DNA of 64,000 nt from Rhea pennata (taxonomy: Eukaryota; Chordata; Aves; Rheiformes; Rheidae). The notes below the pieces were generated by a model, which was not told the origin of the DNA, did not search any database, and saw nothing but the letters and a program-made list of their open reading frames with translations. A program made the translations under genes and the position numbers. The stretch is taken from NCBI RefSeq assembly GCF_028389875.1, contig NC_084702.1, forward strand, positions 42,035,053 through 42,099,052. The letters run 5' to 3'. Below are positions 48,380 through 58,627 of this stretch, piece by piece (the first letter of the stretch is position 1; the number at the start of each line of letters is the position of its first letter).

Positions 48380-51300
48380 CCGAAGTTAATTTTATACTTG
48401 TGTTCAGAATTGGGCTGCTTTGACTATTCTGCTCCTCTGCTCACGCTCGTTAGGTCCGTGCTCACGTTACCTGATTGATTGCCTGCCAACAACGGCCAAG
48501 TTCTGGCATGTGTTTTTGTTCCCTCTTCCACTCTGGAAGGGCAGAAGAGCAAGCAGTGCACTTTTTTTGCTGTATTCTTAATTACACATACATGTATACA
48601 TAATATGTATACATACACATTATAATATACTCATGCTCCAAGGAATGTATTCCATGTTGTCCTCACCCTCCACCAATCTTTGTTCAATCTTTGTTGAATC
48701 TTCTGGCCAGAAGTTTTACTTCCCAGACATGAAGCAAAATTTTGCTTATGTGGAGATCTTAGTCTTGTCAGTGCAAGTTCATACATTTTCTGGAATTAAC
48801 ATCTCTAAATTCCAGCTATAACTAGACAAAATAATTAATTTATTCCTATTTGTCTCTTTTTAGCTCATTATCATTCTCTTGTCCTTGGTTTCCAACGTAG
48901 CTGAATATTTTTTGTTCAAGACATCATCATATTGTACGGGGGCGTATCAGGGAAACCAAATTTCTTTGTATAAAAGCAGAATTAACTTTCACCATCATGG
49001 TTCTAACGAACAACTGCTTTCTACCTGAAATGATTCTGACAGGGAGGAAGGACATTCTTCGTGCAATTATTGCAATTTTAAGAACAGTCTGAGCTGTCTC
49101 ATCAGTTACCTTTGGTATCTTCAGGACCTGCTTGTTCACAGTGTCCCACCGTCACTGTGCTCTAGGTCCAGCTGTGCATCCTGCTAGGGCAGTCTCATTG
49201 CCGCTTTCCCTTTTACAAGAAGATATTTTTGTTACTTGAATGCAATACCTATATAAGCTGTCCACTGCTGATCTCACTAGCAACAAGGCAGACACAGCTG
49301 CACAAAATTAAATTCTTCACCAAGAAAACACACAACCAGGAGTCAGGCTTGTGACCACTTGAGCTTGCCTGCTGCTCTGCAGGACTGTGCTTCACAGCAT
49401 GCCCTTGGACGGGTGCAGAAGGGATGGCTTGCCACTCATTACTCAGAAATGTGTGTTTATTCTTCAGAGTCCTCCTCTACTTGCTCCCTGGCACTGCCAA
49501 TCTGTCCATCTACCTGGCACTGTCCATCTCCCAAGCTGGACACTCGTGATTCCCAGCACCTTTTTCACTTTTCTTGTTGCTGCACTGTAGAAAATGTGGT
49601 GGTGTCTCACTTCCTCCACTGCTGGGGGGGGAGGGGGGAGCTGTGCTTCACTTGCTGCAGGAACAGCGGGTGTTATTCAGGACCTGCCGAAGCCTGGCCT
49701 TCAGCGAGCCACAGCCTTCTCAGCCTTCTCCAGCCTGAGACTCCCTGATCCCTGCTGCTCTGAGTCCCTGCTCAAAACTTTTTGATTGCCATCTGCATCC
49801 TACTCTAGTACCACTGGCTTTTCACAACATACTGCTTAATTCACAAGGCAAAGGTCCTGGGAAGGTGGATGCTGCATGAATTTTGTCACTCATCTCTATG
49901 TGCTCACTCTCAGGGACCAAGCTGTTAATACCCTTCCTCTGAAGCACATTTTCTATCACAATCTTTTGCTCTGATGGTCTTCTGCATTCAAAGATACAAT
50001 TATAGCCTCAGTGTGTCTGCATCCTCACGGTGCACTCACACAAAGCAAAATACAAACTCCTGGTAACCAACCTGCACCAGGCTAGTCAGCACATCCCTGA
50101 CCTCAGGAGCAATTCACTGTGTCAGCAGCAAAATCACAAGCAAAGTCTTCTAACTGACAGGAAATCTGTTACTGGTTTGGAGTGAATCTTTCTGAAGGTT
50201 TTTTGTTCTTTTCTTAAAGCTATCGTTGTGCAAAGGCAGGAAATCATTGGTCATTTGACAGCCATCAGATCCTCAGTCTAACTCTCAAATATTAGCCTTT
50301 AACTGGCTAACACTGTGATCTACCTCTAGAGGAAAAGGTTTACTAAGTTCAAATACTTCTCAAAGATGGCAAGATCCTCCCTTTTGTACTTGAAAAACTT
50401 CGCTGGTATGTTTAACATTTAAAAATTTTACAGCGTGGATTTCAACAGGAAAGAACACTGCTAAGTATCCAAGTACTTCATAACTACGAAACTGGAACTG
50501 GCTCACCTCCAATGGCTTTTGGAAGGCAGTACTGCATTCATACGTTTCAGTCACAAAAAGACATCAAGGTTGCACTTCCCCAAGTCTGAATTATGGCAGA
50601 TGCCACTGGGATGTGATTTTTTTTTTCAGACAAAAACAATGCGCGTAGCATTCCTTTCTTCAGTAACACGCATCTTCCTAATGCTGCCGTTCCTTCTGTA
50701 TCATACTGTTGTGCACGAGCCAGGCGTACAATTTTGCTGAGTCACATACTGGCAATTCATTCGTCACAGCCATCCTGATTGTTTTAGATTGAACACAATA
50801 AAAGGAAACTAAGCAAAGGCATTTTAAGCCCTGGAGCCTTTATGCACAAGACTGAGCTGCCTCCAAGATCATGCTGTCCCAGAGAGGTCTCCATTTGCAT
50901 GGCATCGGTTCATATTTATGATATGTAAAGGTATAACTTAGCAAAGAATAATTTTAAGAATCTGCTGGGAATATATTACTTTTGCACTTAAAGATATTTC
51001 AGATAAAGATATTTCTGCTCAAGGACTTGCAGATATGCAAGGACTGTGCAGCCCAATCCACTTCTGCCAATTAGAAGCCAGTACCCTGAAATGAGGGAGG
51101 AAATGTTACAGAAATTTGACCTCTCCCATTAAACCTCCACGCTGACCAAAAACCGTCAGCTTCACGGCTAGAGCTGAGGGAGGAGACCTACGGCTGAGAA
51201 ATGCATTAGCCGTGCAGTCACTTTGCAGGGGGAGCTATAGGAAGACAGTAGAAATAAGATGGGTGGATATACCTATCATCTTCTCCTCCATGCTTGGACC

Positions 51301-53155
51301 AATAGCATTTTTTTCCCCTAGGAAAAAATCTGCAGAAGTTTCTTATCAGCCCATTCCCACTCAGAACTATAAAATCAGGCAGAATTCTTGCTACCATTGT
51401 AGCCATCATAGAGCTGCCAGACTTCTCACTTTATCTTACTTTACCTGAAAGCACACCACCTGGGAAAAGGATGGATACAGATACTCTGAATTTCAACTGC
51501 ACTTAATCAGCAAATTTTTTGTACAACCTGAAAGAGTAGTAGAAATTGGGTAAAAATATGAAGTACAACATAAGCATGCATTTCCACCTAGTGAAGACAG
51601 CATCTTTCACCTTTTTTCTGTACTATTTAGCAAACTTGCCACTTGAATACTATTCTATTACCTTCTACTTTAATTTCAACAGGAAGTACAGCTACTGAAT
51701 GTTTTATTAATGACTGGCTTTTTTCAGTAGCTGATATATTTTGTCAAGGCAAGTTGTGCAAGGCCAAACAATTACAAATGAAAACAATTAAAGCAAAAGA
51801 GGAATGTTGAGTGTATTAGGGTTTTAGGTAACTATCAGTATTAAAAAGTTTAACAAACACAAATGACATTGTTGTACATCAAGTTCTTTCTTAATTTCTG
51901 TAATATACCAATACATTATGAAATTCACGTGCTATCAAAGTAATAACAAACAAATGTAAACAGTCATATGTACTGATGCTGATAATTTTCCAATTCCTAT
52001 CCATTATGTTCAACAAATAATCAAGATAGCTCAAGAGCCTGACCCTGCTTTTGTAAGCTGATCCATGCACAAAGCTTGTAACTGAAGTCAGAGCAGCTCT
52101 AGGTGGATGCAAGATCTGTGCTGGTGGATCATTTTACAGGATGGGTCCTTTGTTAGGAAAATCTGGACTAATTATGTTGACAAGCGGAAACCAGTTACTC
52201 ATGAGGTTAAATTATCTGGGAAGCAATCAGACTATATTACTGGCTCCCAGACCTTGTATAAGAGTGTTTCTCCAGAGCAAAATCATTAAGCTATGGAGTA
52301 GATTCCTTCACGCATTTAAAACTTGTGTAATTGCAGATTATTCCCTTAGGCCCCATAAAAACATGTTCTAGCTGCACAGTTTAAAAAGTTATGAATAAAT
52401 ACAATGGAATTTCAAAAATCTGCATCTACTCTAATTCTCTTCTACTCTATAATTTTGATTTGCTAACATTTTACTAGAGAATGAAATGGCAGAAATCTGA
52501 GTAATTTTGTTTGTCATTAAAATACTGTATATAAACTGGTAAAGTCAGAGTAAGGCATTCTCAACACAAGCTTGAGGAATGTACATTTTCATGCCCAGTG
52601 GAACTAACATTTCTATTTCTTCCCAGAAGTAGTGGAATGTTTTTTTGCATATAAATCTCCAAACAGTTTTTAAATATTACAGATAAAAAGCATTATTTCA
52701 CATATCAGTTTTAAAAGCATTGGCTTGATGTTTCCTTTCACTTCGTCTACTGCAGGACTATGATTCTGGAAGGAAGCAGTTCAGAGAAATGTCATGACAT
52801 ATACAGAAGACACCTACTTCTGTAAAATGAAATTAAATAAGATTTGTTTCAAATGCCACCTAGAAACACTGTATAGATGTATATGAAGTATATGCATTAT
52901 GGTAGGTAGTTATTCATTCTCATGTTTTCACCTGTTGGTATTACTGCAAATAACACTGTTTCCATGACATGCCTTATGGAACAGTTTACTATTTTCATAA
53001 GCAGTCACATGCATTGAACGTAGAGTCACCAGCCTGTGCATTTGGCACCCCAAAGCAGAACCAGAGAGGCCAAGCTTACTAATCTCTCTTGCTGAATGAC
53101 AAATTAGCTGGTGTATGAAATGATAGATCTCAGCTGAAACAAGGAAGCAAATGAC

Positions 53156-53320
53156 CTAAGACATTTCTTCGGGAGCTGCTTCTGCTTCCTGAGTGGGTTT
53201 CTCTTCAGGCTGGCCGTCGTGGACGGGAGACGGGTTGCGGCTGGGCTTGTTGCTGTCATGAACGCTGTGACCACTTGCACTGCCAAGGCGAGTGGAGGCC
53301 ACCACAGCTTTTACTGCAGC
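53156..53320 (-). CDS. CAMK4: CAMK4 last coding exon (CaM-binding helix and tail)
   Basis: Acceptor TTTCTCAG/GCTGCA at 53321. It encodes 54 residues beginning AAVKAVVASTRLGSAS, which completes the calmodulin-binding segment, then a Ser/Pro/Asp-containing linker (NKPSRNPSPVHDG) and a Glu-rich end before TAG at 53158-53156. Human CAMK4 continues for roughly another 100 residues of Glu-rich tail. No such sequence follows the stop here. Confidence 0.93.
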   Translation of the reverse strand, partial: AAVKAVVASTRLGSASGHSVHDSNKPSRNPSPVHDGQPEEKPTQEAEAAPEEMS

Positions 53321-56300
53321 CTGAGAAAGAGAGGATCAAACAGATGTTCCTTAAAGGACACAGTCTGTCCTTTATTATAGTCTTAGCATCAGGCAGCTAG
53401 CGAAAGCTACTGTGTTTGGTCTTTGTGGTAATGTCACATTCAGACACTTGCATGGGCCCAGTCAGACTGAGAATGCCATCTGAAGTACTGTACGAAGATT
53501 TAAAAGCGCTTCTTTCCTAAGGTCTCATACTTGGCCAACACGAGCAGACTCTTTTTCCAGCTGCACATATGCCTATTTTATTTTTAAAAACTACCACAGC
53601 TCACCTCCATGTAAGTTAGATGGCAATGACAAAGTGCTCTTCCATCTCAATAATGTGATTATCACTGATCATTTCAGGGAAAATCATCAATTGTCTAATA
53701 TTTACCAACATTTATCAATACTGCATATGTCAAGTATGACAAACTGGCAACTGCCTGGATATACACAGATGCTGAGGACTGGCTCTTGTATCACATAAAA
53801 TGTCACAGAGGGAAGATGCTCATTAAGACAGTTAACTTAGCTCTTGCCTTGGAAAGTTTATTGTCTGAAAGAAAACATGGAGATGGGGAGAAGAAACACT
53901 AATCTCTGTGTATGACACAACCCTAGCTAGTGTTGACTGGGCCAACTTTTTGTGTAGGCATCACCAAAAGAGTAGGTCTGCAAAAGGAATGAGAATGAAT
54001 ATAGCAAGTTTTGTGGATGGCTTGGAGAGGAAACCACGCAAAAAAAAAGGTGCAAAGATGCTTATGAAAGAGACGACTATAGAAAAGTTGGTGTCAAAGA
54101 AGAATCAGCTAATATGGAATGTGAAGTCAAAATAAAAGGTGTAAGTCAAAGACAGTGGCAATAGTTTTGAAAGTGGGAGTCTTGGACCTGTTAAAGGAAA
54201 ATCACATGCATGCATAACAATGGTGAGATGATTTGGGAAAACAGACTAGAAACAGAACAGGTCATTCAGTTACATTAGAATGGATAAAGATATATGCGAT
54301 GCCCTTTAGTCTTGATAATCCTGTGGATGTATACGGAACAACTTTAATACAGTACATGATAGACCAAATCATGACTGACTGGATGTTTTGAGCTTTACAA
54401 TTCTACACAAATATACTGTTAAACATAAAGGAAGAGCATTATGCTGGCCTCGTATGTTGAGCAAGAGAGGATATTATTCTAATATAACAACTAAAGCATG
54501 GATTCACTAGCTGATTTTCTGTTCTTATTTTTATGGGGAGGAATTAGCTACTTAAAAACTTACAGTTTTTTATTAACCATATATATGTGTGTGTGTATGT
54601 ATATGTAAATACAAAACTATTAAGTACATACACAATAACTATTAACTCTAATTATTAACTAATAGAGATTTGCTCACTTACTCTGACAGAAAAGCAGTAA
54701 AGAAGTAAACATAAAAAAGCAACAGCATTTAAATTCAAAAATACAAATGGTTTAACTACATGAGTCTAAACAAAATAGACTTAAAAAATTTAGTTCGCAA
54801 TTCGAAGATGGGGGAAAAACAGAGAATCAAAATCAAAACATGCAAAAAGGGAACACAGTCCTTTCTGACCTCCTGGAAGGAAATCTAACAGCTCCTACAG
54901 AAATAATGAATTTTATGACTCTGCTCATTCTCTGAAATCATTTTGATATAATGATGCTGCATGGCATCTTCAGTAAATACAAGGCAATTTCAGAAGTCTT
55001 TCTGAAGAGAACAACGTTAATAGACACACTTAATCAGTTCTGCATGGGCAAAGTGTCACTGTGAATTATATGTGCAGTGTCCAAGACTTCTGCAAATGAC
55101 AAAACTGGTTTTTTTTGCCCCGTAGAGATTCTCTGTCCCTGTTTCCTAACATTATTGAAAAAGAGAGTAAAAATAAACAGCTAGGGGTCATTTATTACTT
55201 GAGAATTTGATTTTGCATGGGGTTGTACAGCTCCCAGACAAGATGTTTTTTACTCTTATTCTCCTGGACTACAAAGGCAGCTTCAATGCAGCTGTTGATA
55301 GTAAGCTCTGTGCAGAAGTAACCCTGAAGTCTCTTCTTGGCAGACATAAATCTTAAACGACTGAAGAAGGGATTATGGGGGAAGGAAGCTTCCTGCTGTC
55401 ATGTCAGTTAGGAGCCCAACTGCCTGCCATTCACACCTAAATTTTTTTTCCTGCTACTGCTTATGGCAACTACATAGCTTAGACGGTAAAGGAGCAAATT
55501 GGTGACTCAAAATCTAATTCAGTTTTCATTGCAGGTCCCACTTGCACTCCTGCCACACAATGCTCAGTTTCCAGATAAGGAATGTAATTGTTCATTTGCT
55601 ATCAGGGGTACTTGGAAATGCATGTTTTGCAGCTGTTATTCTCAACTCATACATTTTATGAAGTATCTGAAATGCTGACTCTAGATCATACAAAAGAATG
55701 GCTTAAGTTCCTGCTTTGTATCGACAGGCAAAGAAACTGTGGGTGGCTTACAGACCAAAACATGCAAGGGTAGATCTTCTCAATTTATGGACATATAATC
55801 TTATGAGGAAACTATTCAGAATTTTGTTAATTCTGTTCTGCATCCTAAGGATGCAGCAAGCAACACTAAACAGGATGGATGGACAGATAGATAGAAGGAA
55901 GGAAAGGATTTGGGAAAGCTGTGTTCATTCTCAGCAGTTTTGTCTGTGCAGTTTTCAGCCAACCTTACAAATGTTTATTTGTCTGTCTGCAGCAAATGAC
56001 AAAATCAGCTTCAACATTTTCATTTCCATCAGTCATCTTAAATAAAAAAAACCTATATTGTTAGGGAATATTGTGCAAGGCTTCTGTAGGCTACTAACGT
56101 TGCTGTATTTTTTGTATCCAACACAGAGATTATGTTCAGAGACTTGCCTTAAGTTTACGCCGAGCATTGAATTCTTGAAGTTTCTTTTGTGCATTGTCCA
56201 TATGTGCAAAGTTTGCTGCCTTCCCTGTGACCCATGGGTGCTGCAAAGCCTGCAGAGTGGTGAGACGTTTCTTTGGGTCCAAAACAATCAACTTCTTGAC

Positions 56301-58627
56301 CTGCATCACAAGAGAAGAAATACAGAACACTTAAACTTACTCTCCAGTGACGTTTACCAAATTTTGCATTTTGGTGTTTTGGTCTTGGTTTGCTTGAGTT
56401 CAGTGAAAGATGCTCTGAGCAACTAGTAAGAATTTACATTCAGGTCTTTGTGTGTTTTGATTTTGGTATTTTTCAGTCCTCTGTAAATAACATTTGAGTA
56501 AAAAAGACACTACCAGGGGAGAGGGGAGAAAAAGAATCAAACAGTCACCACTACTGGAAAGAGTATTTACCAGTGCAACTGGGCCCTATCTATATAGACT
56601 ACTGTATGTCTGAAGTGTCACCAAAACACTAATAAATTCTCAGAATGTCCCTGGTCAGGCAATGCTTTTAGCATCTATCTCACTTTTGGATTCAGTTAAG
56701 GTTTAAATGGATTAGAAAGCTTAAATTCTAGTCTATGCAATTGCTTTTTGCTTTGTGGACTTGTACCATACAATTGCTGCTAGACAGAGAAAAAAATAAT
56801 GTTTCTTTCAGTCTCTGCATAATCTAGTGTACACATGAACTATAAAGTACTGTGTAAGTACTTCTTTCCTAGCCCACTCTGAAACTAGTGCCATCTACGC
56901 CATCACTTCTACCATTTTGATGAGGAAGCTGCAGCTCTCCAAGCACAACGGTAGGAAACGTTTGGAAATGCAGCACTACAGACATATCTCCGAGGTGGAT
57001 CTGCAGCGGAGCGCTGGGTATGTAGGGGTGCCCAGCCAAGCTGCATTTCATGGGGGTTGCTGTACATTTGGACAAGTGAGGTTTTAAAAAAAAGGGTGAG
57101 GATGGTGTGAAGAAGTATAAGGTTGGTACTGAGCAGAGCACAGTTATGCTGCTCTCCTGACTATGCAGCCTCTGGGAGCTGGGTATAAATGATGGCACAG
57201 GTCTCCACCACTGTTCCATGGCCCAAATGCGAGGAGAGGACACGCTTCAGGACTGTCTAAAATTCCCCCCAGAAAGAGTCCCTTCAACTATTAAAGACAG
57301 ACAGTGCCCTGAAGAGCATGCATGAGAGTTGGTATTGTGACGTGCAGTCGCTCCGCTGTGAGCGACTCCATCAAAGAGGCCTAAACAAATCACTGCAGCA
57401 AAACACCCCCATACTTCCCAAAGCACAAGTTTTGTCTTCAGAGCCACAGGCTTCATCATTATCTAGAACTTGCTATTAAGTCTTCAAAACTGAAACCCTG
57501 AGCTTTACTTTAGCAAAATGGTAGGGATCAGTCTTGATCAAAGCTCTCCTCATACAGGGAATATGCAGCTTTGCTGCAGACTGCTGCTTATCTGACTTTT
57601 GATGACACAAGGCACTAAATGATATTTTCTTGAGCTTAAAAAAACTTAAAATCTAATACAACAACAAAAAAATACTTCGAATTTCTACAGTGCCTTTCAT
57701 TTGAGGCATCCTGAAATACTTTACAAACATTAATTAATGTAGTATTTTATGGGACAGTTTGTATAAGCAATATGGAACTGAGCAATTGTTTCTTCAATGT
57801 TAATGAAATAACTGAATTGCCCAAGTACTGTTGATAAAGTCAAACTCAGGTATATTCATCTTTGTAGATCAGTGTCTAATAGATCCAATTACTTCATCCA
57901 GTAATAAAAGACTATAGTGCAGACAGCATGCCAGTCCTTGCATTTTATTAATAGACCATACTTAATGGTAATGAGTCTTCCCTCACCTATTGAGAAAATG
58001 CTTACATAGACAGAAAGGTGCAGTCAGTAAGAAGTGGGAGCTTCACTCTTTATTGTCTTTTTTTAGTCTTCCTCTGAAGTTCAGATTGGAAAACTATTCA
58101 ACATGTAGGGCTTGTTTCTATGTTTACTTGAAGGTGGACATGCCACAAAAAGGAATGATGAAACACCTCTGAGCTTGAAGCAAAGCAGGTATATTTGAAC
58201 ACTGTGACAACTGCCAACAAGCTGTGGCTTAAATCACAGGAAAGCCTGAACATCCACAGTTTTGAGTGTTCAGTACCTTCTAAAATTACAGCACTGGACT
58301 CCTGTGGGATTTTTTACAGCTGTATAATATACCCAGGTATAAGAAGAAAAAAAGCAGAGTCATACGAACAATTAACTAACTAATACCACCTTCCAAAGCA
58401 ACACCCTCCCCGCCAAAATGCACAGTCTTTGTCAGTGGAAGAGATAATAACATAATATATATCAGCAAAGATACTATGCTCTCATTTTTGTTGTACTTAC
58501 CAAATCCTTAGCATTCAGAGACACATCATCCCACCAGGGGGAAACAAAGTCATATTCACAGTTCAGGATCCTCTTAAACATGTACTGATCTCCCCTTTCA
58601 TCATAGAATGGTTCAAAGCCACAAAGT
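53156..58627 (-). CDS. CAMK4: CAMK4, calcium/calmodulin-dependent protein kinase IV (C-terminal part)
   Basis: Three exons on the - strand (58627-58501, 56300-56148, 53320-53156) join in phase to the last 147 complete codons before TAG. The protein is a Ser/Thr kinase activated by calcium/calmodulin and by CaMKK phosphorylation, acting largely in the nucleus on CREB and related factors; this is known for the family. Seen here are the end of the kinase C-lobe (LCGFEPFYDERGDQ, SPWWDDVSLNAKDL, then KKLIVLDPKKRLT with HPWVTGKAANF) and the autoinhibitory/calmodulin-binding helix (LQEFNARRKLKAAVKAVVAS). After that comes a short hydrophilic tail ending EEMS. The ATP-binding and activation-loop exons are not in the window and must lie beyond 64000. 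The identity is certain; the tail is much shorter than the roughly 150 residues after KLK in human. Confidence 0.96.
53321..56147 (-). other. CAMK4 GC-AG intron
   Basis: A 2.8-kb intron with a GC donor (AAG/GCAAGT) and a standard CAG acceptor. It contains a TG/TA microsatellite at 54579-54612 and an interrupted GGAT/GATA/GGAA run near 55873-55908. Short + strand frames inside have no recognisable homology. Confidence 0.85.
54579..54612. repeat. (TA/TG)n microsatellite in CAMK4 intron
   Basis: ATATATATGTGTGTGTGTATG-type compound repeat, AT-rich on both sides. Confidence 0.8.
56148..56300 (-). CDS. CAMK4: CAMK4 exon, end of kinase domain and start of CaM-binding helix
   Basis: Acceptor GATGCAG/GTCAAG at 56301. 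It encodes 51 codons: VKKLIVLDPKKRL, then TTLQALQHPWVTG, KAANFAHMDNAQKK and LQEFNARRKLK. The exon ends AAG followed by GCAAGT, a GC donor at 56147-56146. Reading past the junction gives Ala-Ser-Leu and then a TGA stop. The + strand frame of 122 codons over this exon is its antisense shadow. Confidence 0.96.
56301..58500 (-). other. CAMK4 intron (GT-AG)
   Basis: A 2.2-kb intron with standard splice ends. It holds the MIR/L2-like relic at about 57670-57910. The - strand frame of 124 codons at 56869-57243 lies within it and shows no family resemblance. Confidence 0.85.
57670..57910 (+). mobile_element. Ancient MIR/L2-type repeat relic
   Basis: The phrases 'cagtgcctttcatttgagg', 'actttacaaacattaatta', 'ctgaattgcccaagta' and 'aaactcaggtat' occur in the same order as in the conserved 3' part of MIR/L2-family repeats (count-to-tail: 'ctttacaaacattaatt', 'cttgcccaagg', 'aacccagg'). 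The copy is very diverged and the family assignment is from memory of consensus wording. Confidence 0.5.
58501..58627 (-). CDS. CAMK4: CAMK4 exon, kinase C-lobe (LCGFEPFYDERG...)
   Basis: Acceptor CCTTGCAG/ACTTTG at 58628 and donor TTG/GTAAGT at 58500. The exon starts with the third base of a leucine codon and encodes 42 codons from LCGFEPFYDERG through MFKRILNCEYDF to LNAKDL, near-identical to human CAMK4. It is 127 bases long. Confidence 0.96.

Larger units (their letters stand above)
43791..53155. other. Intergenic DNA and probable CAMK4 3'UTR
   Basis: No gene is recognised. It holds the hairpin at 44657-44693, T22 (45287-45308) and T34 (46127-46160) tracts, and AT/GT microsatellites near 48335 and 48590. 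The right end is expected to be CAMK4 3'UTR on the - strand. A TTTATT (AATAAA on the - strand) at 51703-51708 is one possible polyadenylation signal, about 1.4 kb past the stop. Confidence 0.5.

Noticed and set aside
53104-53286. 60-codon - frame over the CAMK4 last exon
   Set aside because: Alternative frame. The true CAMK4 frame in this exon gives AAVKAVVAS and is supported by homology and the acceptor.
56058-56426. 122-codon + frame
   Set aside because: Antisense shadow of the CAMK4 exon at 56148-56300.
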